This document shows, piece by piece, positions 1 to 6,058 of a stretch of 8,010 bases of DNA. Below the pieces are notes generated by a model, which was not told the origin of the DNA, did no database searches, and worked only from the letters and a program-made list of their open reading frames with translations. The first letter of the stretch is position 1; the number at the start of each line of letters is the position of its first letter. This DNA is from Pseudomonadota bacterium (GTDB taxonomy: Bacteria; Pseudomonadota; Gammaproteobacteria; JAKAQQ01): the NCBI GenBank assembly GCA_021828425.1, contig JAKARN010000057.1, positions 1-8,010 of the forward strand. Direction: 5' to 3'. A program made the translations under genes and the position numbers.

Positions 1-118
1 CCTGCATGGTTGGTAGTTCGATCTTGAGGCCGGGGAACTGCTTCGCTCCGATCCGCAAGCTGGCGTGTTCAAAAGCCTTTGATCCAAGCCCCCGAAAGGG
101 GGCATCTGGAAATGCCAC
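1..118 (-). CDS. possible truncated CDS, product unknown
   Basis: The reading frame that follows the stop of the DUF2459 gene on the minus strand stays open from that stop to the window edge. It could start at GTG 118..116, ten bases after the neighbour's stop. The last part visible reads like a real protein (for example KAFEHASLRIGAKQFPGL) and its third codon positions are mostly G or C. Against it, there is no well-placed Shine-Dalgarno: an AGGAG sits directly against the GTG. Only about 39 residues are visible. I recognise no family. It may instead be non-coding sequence after the DUF2459 gene. Confidence 0.22.
   Translation of the reverse strand, partial: MAFPDAPFRGLGSKAFEHASLRIGAKQFPGLKIELPTMQ
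88..103. other. GC-only hairpin with GAAA tetraloop
   Basis: GCCCCC-GAAA-GGGGGC is a perfect six-pair stem with a GNRA tetraloop on the plus strand (TTTC loop on the minus strand). It lies 25 bases beyond the stop of the minus-strand DUF2459 gene, so it could slow or end transcription there. Neither side has a proper T-run (minus strand continues TTGGATC), so I do not call it an intrinsic terminator. Confidence 0.4.
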
Positions 119-127
119 TCCTGACCG

Positions 128-868
128 TTAATGGGTCTCTGAATCCGATCTTGGCGCAGATCTCTGGATGCTCGCCGGTTCTCCGGGTTGGGGTAGCTGC
201 TCCCAGAGCTGAAAAGCGAAGAGCACGCCGTTGGGAGTGACCGGTACTCCTGCCCTTCTCAGCGCATCCGCTGTCCATGTATTGCAGGTATGAAAGGCGT
301 CGTAAGAGAGTCTTGAGGCAAAAAACTCACTCTGGGGAGCAGGTCCCTGGGTAATGGGTTCAAGATGGCCTGCAGGGTTTTTTTTCAGGGTTTGTTCGAG
401 ATATTGCCTTAATCTCGCAAACCCATTCTGACCCACGGCGACTGGGCGAAGATGAATGGAGGGGCCAAGGCACACGGTTGGCTTGTGCCGACAGGACTGC
501 ACAAGAACGACGCTGGCAGAGGGAAACAGCGCGGAAAGTACTGTCCAGATTCCAGGGTGGGTCGCCATGTAGAAGTCTCGGTTTCCCCAGCCGAATACGA
601 GGAAACGCGGTTTAGGGGAAAAAGAGAATAGGGATAATAGTCTGTGTCCGATCGCAGCCCTGGGTAGCACCAACCCCGTATGCCAACCCGCCCGAAGCAC
701 CCAAACACGCCGGAGTGGAGTCCTGAGGCCCGTTATTGGTCTTCTGGTGGGAGCTCGGAGGGCCGGTGGATTGACGGTCATCGCACCACATCCACCGGTT
801 CCGAATAGCAGGAAAAAGGCAAGCGCTACACCTGTCAGGGATCGAAATCCAAGCATGCGGATACTCAC
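128..868 (-). CDS. DUF2459 / TIGR02117 family exported protein
   Basis: 246 residues from a GTG start. The N-terminus has a basic start, a hydrophobic stretch (about residues 11-23) and Cys27 in a GTGGC context. This looks like a lipoprotein or secretion signal, although the lipobox is weak. Family motifs follow in order: GWHTGLVLP (61-69), FGWGNRDFYM (92-101) and CNTWTADALRRAGVPV (195-210). These match the DUF2459/TIGR02117 family, a conserved group of unknown function sometimes found near urease genes. No urease gene is visible here. His63 and Cys195 lie in the best-conserved motifs and could be catalytic, but this is inference. An ATG at 856 with a GTGAG sequence seven bases upstream is an equally good start and leaves the signal sequence intact. 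The gene is divergent from the DUF4124-ntrBC cluster. Family assignment is firm; activity is unknown. Confidence 0.88.
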   Translation of the reverse strand: MSIRMLGFRSLTGVALAFFLLFGTGGCGAMTVNPPALRAPTRRPITGLRTPLRRVWVLRAGWHTGLVLPRAAIGHRLLSLFSFSPKPRFLVFGWGNRDFYMATHPGIWTVLSALFPSASVVLVQSCRHKPTVCLGPSIHLRPVAVGQNGFARLRQYLEQTLKKNPAGHLEPITQGPAPQSEFFASRLSYDAFHTCNTWTADALRRAGVPVTPNGVLFAFQLWEQLPQPGEPASIQRSAPRSDSETH

Positions 869-929
869 GGTCCTGAGGAGGATATCACCCTTAAGTTACA
901 ACGCTCCGACCCCTTAATTCTGGTCCCTC

Positions 930-958
930 TTGTCACGCCTTGTAGACCGGTTTATCCT
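930..958 (+). promoter_or_regulatory. candidate sigma70 promoter for the DUF4124-ntrBC cluster
   Basis: TTGTCA (930-935, five of six to the -35 consensus) and TATCCT (953-958, four of six to the -10 consensus) are separated by 17 bases, the optimal spacing. They lie in the short divergent spacer directly before the DUF4124 start. Transcription would begin at about 965, on or next to the ATG, so the message could be leaderless. This agrees with the lack of a Shine-Dalgarno there. Seen only as a match to consensus. Confidence 0.35.
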
Positions 959-964
959 TGATGC

Positions 965-1567
965 ATGAAGAAACTGGTTTTTGTTGGTGCTCTTTTCTTA
1001 GGTGTGGGCCTTGGCACTATAGCTGGGGCTGGTGCGCAACCTGTCTACACTTGGGTCGGGCGTAATGGTGTACGCCACTACTCAGATGTCCCGCGACCGG
1101 GAGCGAAACAGGTGGTTCTGGGTGGGGGACTATCGGTTTTTTCTGTCCAGCCCGCAGGGTTAGGAGCGGCTGGTGGGCGGGGGAGTGTCGTGCGCCAAGC
1201 CGCGAGCCGGAACCATTATCATTTAGAAATCTTGAGCCCAACTAGCCAGCAGTCGCTCTTCAATATTGGGGGTGTGCTGACGGCGTCCGTGACGCTTTCT
1301 CCCCCGCTGATGGGTGGTGACGCACTGCGCTACCTTTTGGATGGCAAGCCAAAAGGGAGAACAACCCAAGCGACGAGCCGGACTCTGCATCGGGTCTGGC
1401 GGGGAAGCCATGTGCTTACTGTCGAGATCGTCTCTCCGCAAGGTGCGATTCTCGCAAGTCAATCTGTCACCTTCTACGTGCATCAACACTCGATTCTTGC
1501 ACCGCGGCCGTTGGGTGCCGTCCAGCATGTAAAACCAGCCGGACCAATCGGGGCGATTCCGCACTAG
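965..1567 (+). CDS. DUF4124 domain-containing secreted protein
   Basis: 200 residues. A Sec signal peptide (MKKLVFVGALFLG and a hydrophobic core) has a likely cleavage after AGA at residue 24. The DUF4124 motif follows at residues 27-47 (VYTWVGRNGVRHYSDVPRPG): an aromatic strand, a Gly turn and HYSD, then PGA. After a Gly-rich linker (about 52-80), residues 84-174 look like an Ig-like beta domain (LEILSPTSQQ, LRYLLDGKPKG, HVLTVEIVSPQG). The protein is probably periplasmic; its role is not known. Proteins of this type are often found next to ntrBC in Gammaproteobacteria, and here the stop lies only 25 bases before the likely ntrB start. There is no clear Shine-Dalgarno; the ATG at 965 is chosen because the signal peptide begins there (the ATG at 961 is in another frame). 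Confidence 0.88.
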   Translation: MKKLVFVGALFLGVGLGTIAGAGAQPVYTWVGRNGVRHYSDVPRPGAKQVVLGGGLSVFSVQPAGLGAAGGRGSVVRQAASRNHYHLEILSPTSQQSLFNIGGVLTASVTLSPPLMGGDALRYLLDGKPKGRTTQATSRTLHRVWRGSHVLTVEIVSPQGAILASQSVTFYVHQHSILAPRPLGAVQHVKPAGPIGAIPH

Positions 1568-1574
1568 TACCGTG

Positions 1575-1593
1575 CTGCACTATAATGGTGCAG
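1575..1593 (+). promoter_or_regulatory. NtrC-binding site (perfect palindrome) at the ntrB start
   Basis: CTGCAC-TATAATG-GTGCAG has perfect six-base arms around a seven-base centre. The core TGCACTATAATGGTGCA (1576-1592) fits the classical NtrC operator, TGCAC-N7-GTGCA with an A/T-rich middle and TGGTGCA right half. It lies between the DUF4124 stop (1567) and the body of ntrB, overlapping or touching the candidate ntrB start codons. In enteric bacteria NtrC binds such a site at the glnL (ntrB) promoter to limit its own synthesis; the same role is inferred here. The centre also contains TATAAT, which could act as a -10 element blocked by NtrC, but no -35 sequence sits at the right distance. 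Confidence 0.75.
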
Positions 1594-2657
1594 TGGATAA
1601 GTCAAGGTTTGTAACCCGACAGTCGGCAGACACGGTAAGTCTTCTGGATGGCTTGGCCACAGCGGTCATGCGTGTCGATTCCAGCCTTGCTCTCCTCTAT
1701 GCCAATGCGGCGGCGACTGACTTGTTCGAGTTACCACAATCCGCAGTAGGTCGCCCTTTGGTCGATGTGGTGAGTGCCTTTGCGTCCCTGGTTCCGCTGC
1801 TGTCCGGCCAGCTTGCCGCTGGTGAGATCCGGACCTATCGGGAACTTGAGCTTGCGGTGAGTGGGCGGACAATCACCCTTGACTGCATTGTCTCCCCCTT
1901 GCCTCCTGCCGAACTCATACTCGAACTATATCCCTTGGATCGCCATCTATTGATCAGTCGCGAGGATGCCCTGACCCAGCGTTATCAGGCAGGCCGCGCT
2001 CTTCTTCTCCAGCTTGCCCATGAAATCCGCAATCCTTTGGGTGGGATTCGAGGGGCAGCCCAACTGCTTGAGGCAGAGCTTGAGAACCTCTCGCTTCGTG
2101 ACTATACCCGGATCATTCTTCGCGAGGTCGATCGACTCGATGGACTGGTCGAGACATTATTGGGCCCACTGACACCACCACGGCGTTCTCCGCTCAATGT
2201 CCACGAACCTGCCGAGCATGTCCTACGCATGATCGAGACGGAGCGGGTACCTAAATTGCGGCTAGCCCGTGATTATGATCCCAGTCTGCCCGAACTGTTC
2301 TTGGATCGTGATCTTTTGGTCCAAGCCCTTCTCAACCTAGTCCGTAACGCCCGGGAAGCCATGCAGGATCGCGGGACAATCCGTATTCGAACCCGGATCG
2401 AACGGCAGTACACGATCCAGGGGCGGCGTTACCCGCTAGCCATACGTTTGGATGTCGAAGACGAAGGACCCGGAGTGCCGCCTGAGCTCGGTGAGCGGTT
2501 GTTTCTTCCCCTAGTGAGCGGTCGTCCGGGAGGAACCGGTCTCGGATTGGCGATTGCTCAGGATCTTATCCAGCGGCAGGGTGGACTCATCGAGTGGAAG
2601 AGCCGACCCGGGAAGACTGTTTTCTCAGTTCTTTTGCCCCTCGGAGGAAACGCGTGA
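1593..2657 (+). CDS. ntrB: nitrogen regulation sensor histidine kinase NtrB (GlnL)
   Basis: NtrB is the cytoplasmic kinase/phosphatase that, under control of a PII protein, sets the phosphorylation of NtrC according to nitrogen supply. There are no membrane segments. Numbering from GTG 1593 (354 residues; E. coli GlnL is about 349), a PAS domain spans about 16-115 (LLDGLATAVMRVD). The H-box is AHEIRNPLGGIRGAAQLL with His143, almost letter-perfect for NtrB. The N-box (LLNLVRNA) has Asn252, the G1 box (DEGPG) begins at Asp290, and LFLPLVSGR then GGTGLGL form the F and G2 boxes. GTG 1572 in the same frame would add seven residues. I prefer 1593 because it leaves the NtrC operator outside the gene and matches the family N-terminus, but neither start has a Shine-Dalgarno. 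It overlaps ntrC by four bases. Confidence 0.95.
   Translation: MDKSRFVTRQSADTVSLLDGLATAVMRVDSSLALLYANAAATDLFELPQSAVGRPLVDVVSAFASLVPLLSGQLAAGEIRTYRELELAVSGRTITLDCIVSPLPPAELILELYPLDRHLLISREDALTQRYQAGRALLLQLAHEIRNPLGGIRGAAQLLEAELENLSLRDYTRIILREVDRLDGLVETLLGPLTPPRRSPLNVHEPAEHVLRMIETERVPKLRLARDYDPSLPELFLDRDLLVQALLNLVRNAREAMQDRGTIRIRTRIERQYTIQGRRYPLAIRLDVEDEGPGVPPELGERLFLPLVSGRPGGTGLGLAIAQDLIQRQGGLIEWKSRPGKTVFSVLLPLGGNA
2643..2648 (+). promoter_or_regulatory. Shine-Dalgarno of ntrC inside the end of ntrB
   Basis: GGAGGA lies five bases before GTG 2654. This fixes the ntrC start there rather than at ATG 2594, which would give a 20-residue extension ahead of the receiver domain and a 64-base overlap with ntrB. 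Confidence 0.8.
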
Positions 2658-4030
2658 CGGTTCAAAGCCCGATCTGGGTCGTGGATGACGATGCCTCGAC
2701 TCGTTGGGTCTTCGAAAAAGCCCTCGCAAAATCTGGGTATGAGGTGAGAGGATTTTCCCATCTCGGTGAGTGTGAGGAAGCACTGAAGCAGGGGGAGCCC
2801 TCAGCTCTAATTCTGGATATCCGCCTGCCGGATGGTGATGGGCTGGATTTCCTATCCGTCTGGTCCAAGCGATTTCCACGACGCCCGGTCATTGTCGTGA
2901 CTGCTCATGCGGATTTCCAGAACGCAATCCAGGCCTATGAGAAGGGAGCCTTCGAATACCTGCCCAAACCAATTGATTTGCGTGAGCTTATGGCTGTTCT
3001 CGAACGTGCGCTCTCCCACCCAGATTCGGGTGAAAAAAGCCGAAAACGCGGCCCATCGTCGACACTGATCGGAGCTGCGCCCGCGATGCAGAGAGTTTTC
3101 CGCCAGATCGGCCGACTGGCCAGAAGTGAGGTCACGGTTCTCGTCCGCGGGGAATCTGGAACAGGCAAGGAACTCGTCGCCCGTGCTCTCCACGCCCATG
3201 GTCCACGGACGAAAGGACCGTTTATTGCCATCAATGCAGCCGCTATTCCCGCTGAGCTCCTCGAGACTGAGCTATTTGGACACGAACGTGGGGCTTTCAC
3301 GGGTGCCGTCACTGGGCGTACCGGACGTTTTGAACAGGCACAGGGCGGAACGCTTTTCCTCGACGAGATTGGTGATATGCCCCTGCCGCTTCAGACTCGT
3401 CTCCTTCGGGTTATCGCAGAGCATGAATTTTTCAGGGTGGGGGGTGAGAAAACAGTAGCAACGGATGCTCGGCTTGTTGCTGCGACCCACCAGGATCTTG
3501 CCACCTTGGTGCAAGCCGGCCGGTTCCGTGAGGATCTTTACCACCGGCTCAACGTGGTTGAAATCCGCCTCCCTCCCCTGCGGGAGCGGCTTGATGATCT
3601 ACCTCTACTCCTCGAACACTTCCTTCGGGAGGCAAGCGCTGAGTTCGGACTTCCCGCTCCTCGTCTCACCGCCGAAGCCGTTGGCGAGCTTCAGCAGTGG
3701 CCTTGGCGGGGGAACATCCGGGAGCTGGTCAACTTCTGCCGGAAAATCGTGCTGGAGCCCCCAGGACCATTCGTTCAAGTTGAAGACCTTGAAAATTTCC
3801 GTTCGGACTCACACTCCGTGAGAATGCAGGAGTGGGGTGAGCTTTTGGGGCAGTGGTGCCATACAGCCTCTCCGACCGAGTATGGACAAGCACTCAAGAA
3901 GGCCGAACGGATTCTCATTGAGGTTGCTCTAGAACGCACAGGTGGACATCGTCAGGAGGCAGCCCGGCTTCTGGGATTAGGGCGGAACACCTTGACGCGA
4001 AAACTTGCCCGATGGAAGGAAAACCTTTGA
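2654..4030 (+). CDS. ntrC: nitrogen regulation response regulator NtrC (GlnG)
   Basis: 458 residues (E. coli NtrC 469). NtrC is phosphorylated by NtrB and activates sigma54 promoters of nitrogen-scavenging genes. The receiver domain (about 5-122) has the acidic pocket DDD at 11-13, phospho-acceptor Asp55 in LILDIRLPDGDG, Thr83 (VVTAH) and Lys105 (YLPKPID). The sigma54-interacting AAA+ domain (about 138-375) has Walker A GESGTGKE (166-173), an intact sigma54-contact loop GAFTGA (213-218), Walker B GGTLFLDE (231-238), and the arginine region FREDLYHRLN (291-300). A Fis-type helix-turn-helix ends the protein (about 420-455: GGHRQEAARLLGLGRNTLTRKL). All key residues are present. The start GTG forms a GTGA overlap with the ntrB stop and has a strong Shine-Dalgarno, so translation is probably coupled. 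Confidence 0.96.
   Translation: MTVQSPIWVVDDDASTRWVFEKALAKSGYEVRGFSHLGECEEALKQGEPSALILDIRLPDGDGLDFLSVWSKRFPRRPVIVVTAHADFQNAIQAYEKGAFEYLPKPIDLRELMAVLERALSHPDSGEKSRKRGPSSTLIGAAPAMQRVFRQIGRLARSEVTVLVRGESGTGKELVARALHAHGPRTKGPFIAINAAAIPAELLETELFGHERGAFTGAVTGRTGRFEQAQGGTLFLDEIGDMPLPLQTRLLRVIAEHEFFRVGGEKTVATDARLVAATHQDLATLVQAGRFREDLYHRLNVVEIRLPPLRERLDDLPLLLEHFLREASAEFGLPAPRLTAEAVGELQQWPWRGNIRELVNFCRKIVLEPPGPFVQVEDLENFRSDSHSVRMQEWGELLGQWCHTASPTEYGQALKKAERILIEVALERTGGHRQEAARLLGLGRNTLTRKLARWKENL
4016..4020 (+). promoter_or_regulatory. Shine-Dalgarno favouring the TTG start of the hydrolase
   Basis: AAGGA inside the last codons of ntrC lies six bases before TTG 4027. It is downstream of ATG 4012 and so cannot serve that codon. 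Confidence 0.5.
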
Positions 4031-4836
4031 TTGTCCAGAACACATTTGGCCATGGTCCTTGTGTTACGGTCTGGGTGCATGGCTGGCTTCGCTCATCTCG
4101 CATGTTTGAACCCCTCCTTCCATTCATGGACCCACACGCAGATCGCTGGATCTTCGTAGATCTGCCGGGCTATGGTGAAAACCGCAAGGCCTCCGGCGAA
4201 TTCACTGTCGACCGTGCGGTGACGGAGCTCGCTCAATTCACGGAAGAGGCCGGATTGGATCAGGCACACTGGGTGGGCCATTCCATGGGAGGACTCGTGA
4301 TCCAGCGTCTTGCATTCAGGGTGCCACAACGGGTGATCTCCCTCGTTGGGATTGCTCCTGTCCCCATAACCGGGCTGGCACTCAACGAACGAGCTCGGGA
4401 AATCTATCAGAAAGCCTGTAAATCAGTGGAAGCCCGGTTTCGAGTGATCGCGCGGCTTGCAGATCCGGCGACCGCAACCGAAACCATCCAAAACTGGGTG
4501 GTACAAAGCTTTTCTGAGACACAGGAAGATGCACTTTGGACTTATCTCGAATCATGGTCGGTCGAGCGGCAAGAACTCACCCCCCCTGACTTCAGCTCGA
4601 TTCCGTTTGTTCTAGTTGCGGGAGCGGGAGATCCTGCCATCACAAAAGCCAGGATCACTGGGTCGATTGCTTCTCTCTATCGCCATTTGGAGGTACATAT
4701 CCTTGATGGAATCGGACACCTGCCCGTTGAGGAGGATACTTTCCGTGTCGCACAGGCACTCGCCAAGTGGCCAGAGAAACAAGTGGGTAGTGAAACGTCG
4801 TCTCATTTAAGCGAGGCGCCGAGGACGTCACGGTAA
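4027..4836 (+). CDS. alpha/beta-fold hydrolase, substrate unknown
   Basis: 269 residues from TTG 4027 (274 if ATG 4012 is used). It has the alpha/beta hydrolase order: oxyanion-hole HGW near the N-terminus, FVDLPGYG, nucleophile elbow GHSMGG with Ser86, acid Asp202 in VAGAGDPAI, and His231 in DGIGHLPVE (numbering from TTG). The catalytic triad is therefore complete. It is in the same broad group as BioH, MhpC and other esterases or C-C hydrolases, but nothing in the sequence gives the substrate, and no biotin genes are nearby. TTG 4027 is preferred: AAGGA (4016-4020) lies six bases upstream, and the TTGA overlap with the ntrC stop repeats the arrangement at ntrB/ntrC. ATG 4012 has no Shine-Dalgarno. 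The last 15-20 residues look unstructured. It is the last gene of the cluster. Confidence 0.88.
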   Translation: MIVQNTFGHGPCVTVWVHGWLRSSRMFEPLLPFMDPHADRWIFVDLPGYGENRKASGEFTVDRAVTELAQFTEEAGLDQAHWVGHSMGGLVIQRLAFRVPQRVISLVGIAPVPITGLALNERAREIYQKACKSVEARFRVIARLADPATATETIQNWVVQSFSETQEDALWTYLESWSVERQELTPPDFSSIPFVLVAGAGDPAITKARITGSIASLYRHLEVHILDGIGHLPVEEDTFRVAQALAKWPEKQVGSETSSHLSEAPRTSR

Positions 4837-4844
4837 AGGTGACG
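4826..4844 (+). other. short hairpin spanning the hydrolase stop codon
   Basis: CGTCAC-GGTAAAG-GTGACG is a six-pair stem whose seven-base loop contains the TAA stop of the hydrolase. No T-run follows (ACAGGGTCAATCCC), so it is not a standard terminator. It lies in the 70-base gap before the convergent arginase-family gene. No intrinsic terminator was found in that gap on either strand. Confidence 0.35.
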
Positions 4845-4906
4845 ACAGGGTCAATCCCTAGCGAATGTAGTTCTTTGTGACGTTGCATCAAAAATGAGGG
4901 GCAGAC

Positions 4907-5818
4907 TCAATGCAGCCACGAGGCAATATGCCTGGATAGTACCCTCGAAATCGAGCCATCGGGATCAAGATCGGGATCAAAAATCGTTATTTCCATTCCC
5001 ATCACACGCTCAGTTGCTAGCGCAAACTTGATAATCCCCGTAATCTCCTCCCATGACAGTCCGTCGGGCTGGCGCGAATCAACTGCAGGCATGATAGCGT
5101 CGTCCAGTACGTCCACATCAAGATGAATCCAAAAGCCATTTATTGGTTTTTGACTCAAAATCCTAATACGTTCTTGGGTGGTCTGAACGGTACCGCTTGA
5201 GCGCAATTGGGCGAGGTCCCAATATTCCATACCGGACTGCTCCGGTTTTGGAATTCTGGCGGTGGGTCTCTCGGCGTAGTCTCGATTGGCGAGTAGCAAA
5301 ACATCTTCCATGCGGAAATAGGGCCGTAAATTTTCTATATTGGTAAGCAGCTCTGGGCCCCAACCGGTTGCCAAAGCGAGGTCCATTCCAGCCGCCCCGC
5401 CACTGGAGGATTGTTCCGGCAAATAAAAGTCAGTGTGCCCGTCAATAAAGAGTAAGCCGTATCTCCCTCGTTGCCGCAGGGCGATAGCGGCACCCAGGAG
5501 TATGCTGCAATCACCACCGATAACCAATGCGAACCTCTGGTCAACCAAGGATTTAACTATTTCGAAGGCCAGCTGACGTGAATAAGCTGCGATTGACTCA
5601 GCATTGCGGATATTTACAACACGTGACTCGTCCGCCTGGTAAGTGGGCGGAATGATACGACGGCGTGACAGGAGTCGCGGGAGTGAATCCAGTCCGGATT
5701 TCGCAAGGGCATCTGGCGCGCGGCACGTGCCAGGTTCCTTTCCTAGTATTGGGGGTTTGAGTCCGAGATTAGATGGGGCCTCAATCAAATCGATGCCAGT
5801 TAGTTTGCTAGATATCAT
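4907..5818 (-). CDS. arginase/agmatinase-family (ureohydrolase) protein
   Basis: 303 residues, normal for the family. Ureohydrolases split guanidino or related C-N bonds (arginine, agmatine, formiminoglutamate) at a dimanganese centre. The metal motifs are present in order: GGDCS (101-105), DGHTD (126-130, with Asp126, His128 and Asp130), and LDVDVLD (233-239, with Asp234 and Asp236). Glu276 in GMEITIFDPD corresponds to the conserved acid after the last strand. The first motif has Cys104 where arginase and agmatinase have a metal-binding His (GGDHS). A Cys at this place, together with ILLGA and DGHxDFY, marks a separate, poorly characterised branch, so the substrate should not be assumed. The ATG has no clear Shine-Dalgarno, but the family N-terminus (IDLIEAPSNLGL) begins at residue 9. 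It converges on the ntrBC cluster and is probably transcribed alone. Confidence 0.9.
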   Translation of the reverse strand: MISSKLTGIDLIEAPSNLGLKPPILGKEPGTCRAPDALAKSGLDSLPRLLSRRRIIPPTYQADESRVVNIRNAESIAAYSRQLAFEIVKSLVDQRFALVIGGDCSILLGAAIALRQRGRYGLLFIDGHTDFYLPEQSSSGGAAGMDLALATGWGPELLTNIENLRPYFRMEDVLLLANRDYAERPTARIPKPEQSGMEYWDLAQLRSSGTVQTTQERIRILSQKPINGFWIHLDVDVLDDAIMPAVDSRQPDGLSWEEITGIIKFALATERVMGMEITIFDPDLDPDGSISRVLSRHIASWLH

Positions 5819-5903
5819 CTAATGTGTCGCCCGCTTTGTTTTCAAACCGGAGGGGATTCTGTGATCCTGCCCGGCAAGTGCTAGAAAAGAAAGTGTCGTA
5901 GTC

Positions 5904-5945
5904 CCCCTCTTAGCCATGACTCAAGATAGCATGGGATTGGAGGGG
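5904..5945. repeat. nested inverted repeat between two minus-strand genes
   Basis: The outer arms are CCCCTC (5904-5909) and GAGGGG (5940-5945). The inner arms are CCATG (5914-5918) and CATGG (5930-5934), around an 11-base loop. The two perfect stems are separated by a small internal loop (4 and 5 bases). It lies about 113 bases beyond the DUF6701 stop and about 85 bases before the arginase-family start. It could be a weak terminator for the former or a regulatory site for the latter; the minus-strand side is followed only later by a T-rich stretch (CTTTCTTTTC). The rest of the 240-base spacer (5819-6058) shows no gene or clear promoter. Confidence 0.4.
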
Positions 5946-6058
5946 AGGCGGACATCTGGGACTTGCAATCTCAGCTTTAGCGAATGGGTCGTGGGTTCCC
6001 CCCAACAATAACGCTTGGTGCTGTCAAGGGACCTCGACTTTTCAACTTTGGGATTAGT

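Noticed and set aside
3..131. Open plus-strand frame ending at TAA 129-131, tail-to-tail with the DUF2459 gene
   Set aside because: Its residue composition (Cys, Pro, Ser, Arg rich) is typical of a shadow frame, and the opposite strand in the same stretch looks more protein-like.
1011..1027. TTGGCAC resembling the -24 element of a sigma54 promoter
   Set aside because: The expected TTGC at -12 is CTGG, and the match lies inside the DUF4124 signal peptide codons.
1499..1518. Second NtrC-like inverted repeat GCACC-N10-GGTGC upstream of ntrB
   Set aside because: The spacer is ten bases instead of five for these arms, half a helical turn out of register, and it lies inside the DUF4124 coding region.
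1581..1586. TATAAT as the -10 element of an ntrB promoter
   Set aside because: No -35-like hexamer at 16-18 bases upstream (TCCGCA region) and no TGn extension; the hexamer is explained as the A/T-rich centre of the NtrC site.
2594..2653. N-terminal extension of ntrC from ATG 2594
   Set aside because: The 20 added residues are the other-frame reading of the ntrB end, have no family match, and the strong GGAGGA sits before GTG 2654.
4907..5818. Arginase-family gene as a recently acquired segment
   Set aside because: Some stretches are more A/T-rich than ntrBC, but others are equally GC-rich, and there are no repeats, integrase or insertion-sequence remnants at its borders.
5916..6011. Small plus-strand ORF of about 31 residues in the 5819-6058 spacer
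   Set aside because: No Shine-Dalgarno, no recognisable protein character, and it starts within the inverted repeat; considered chance.
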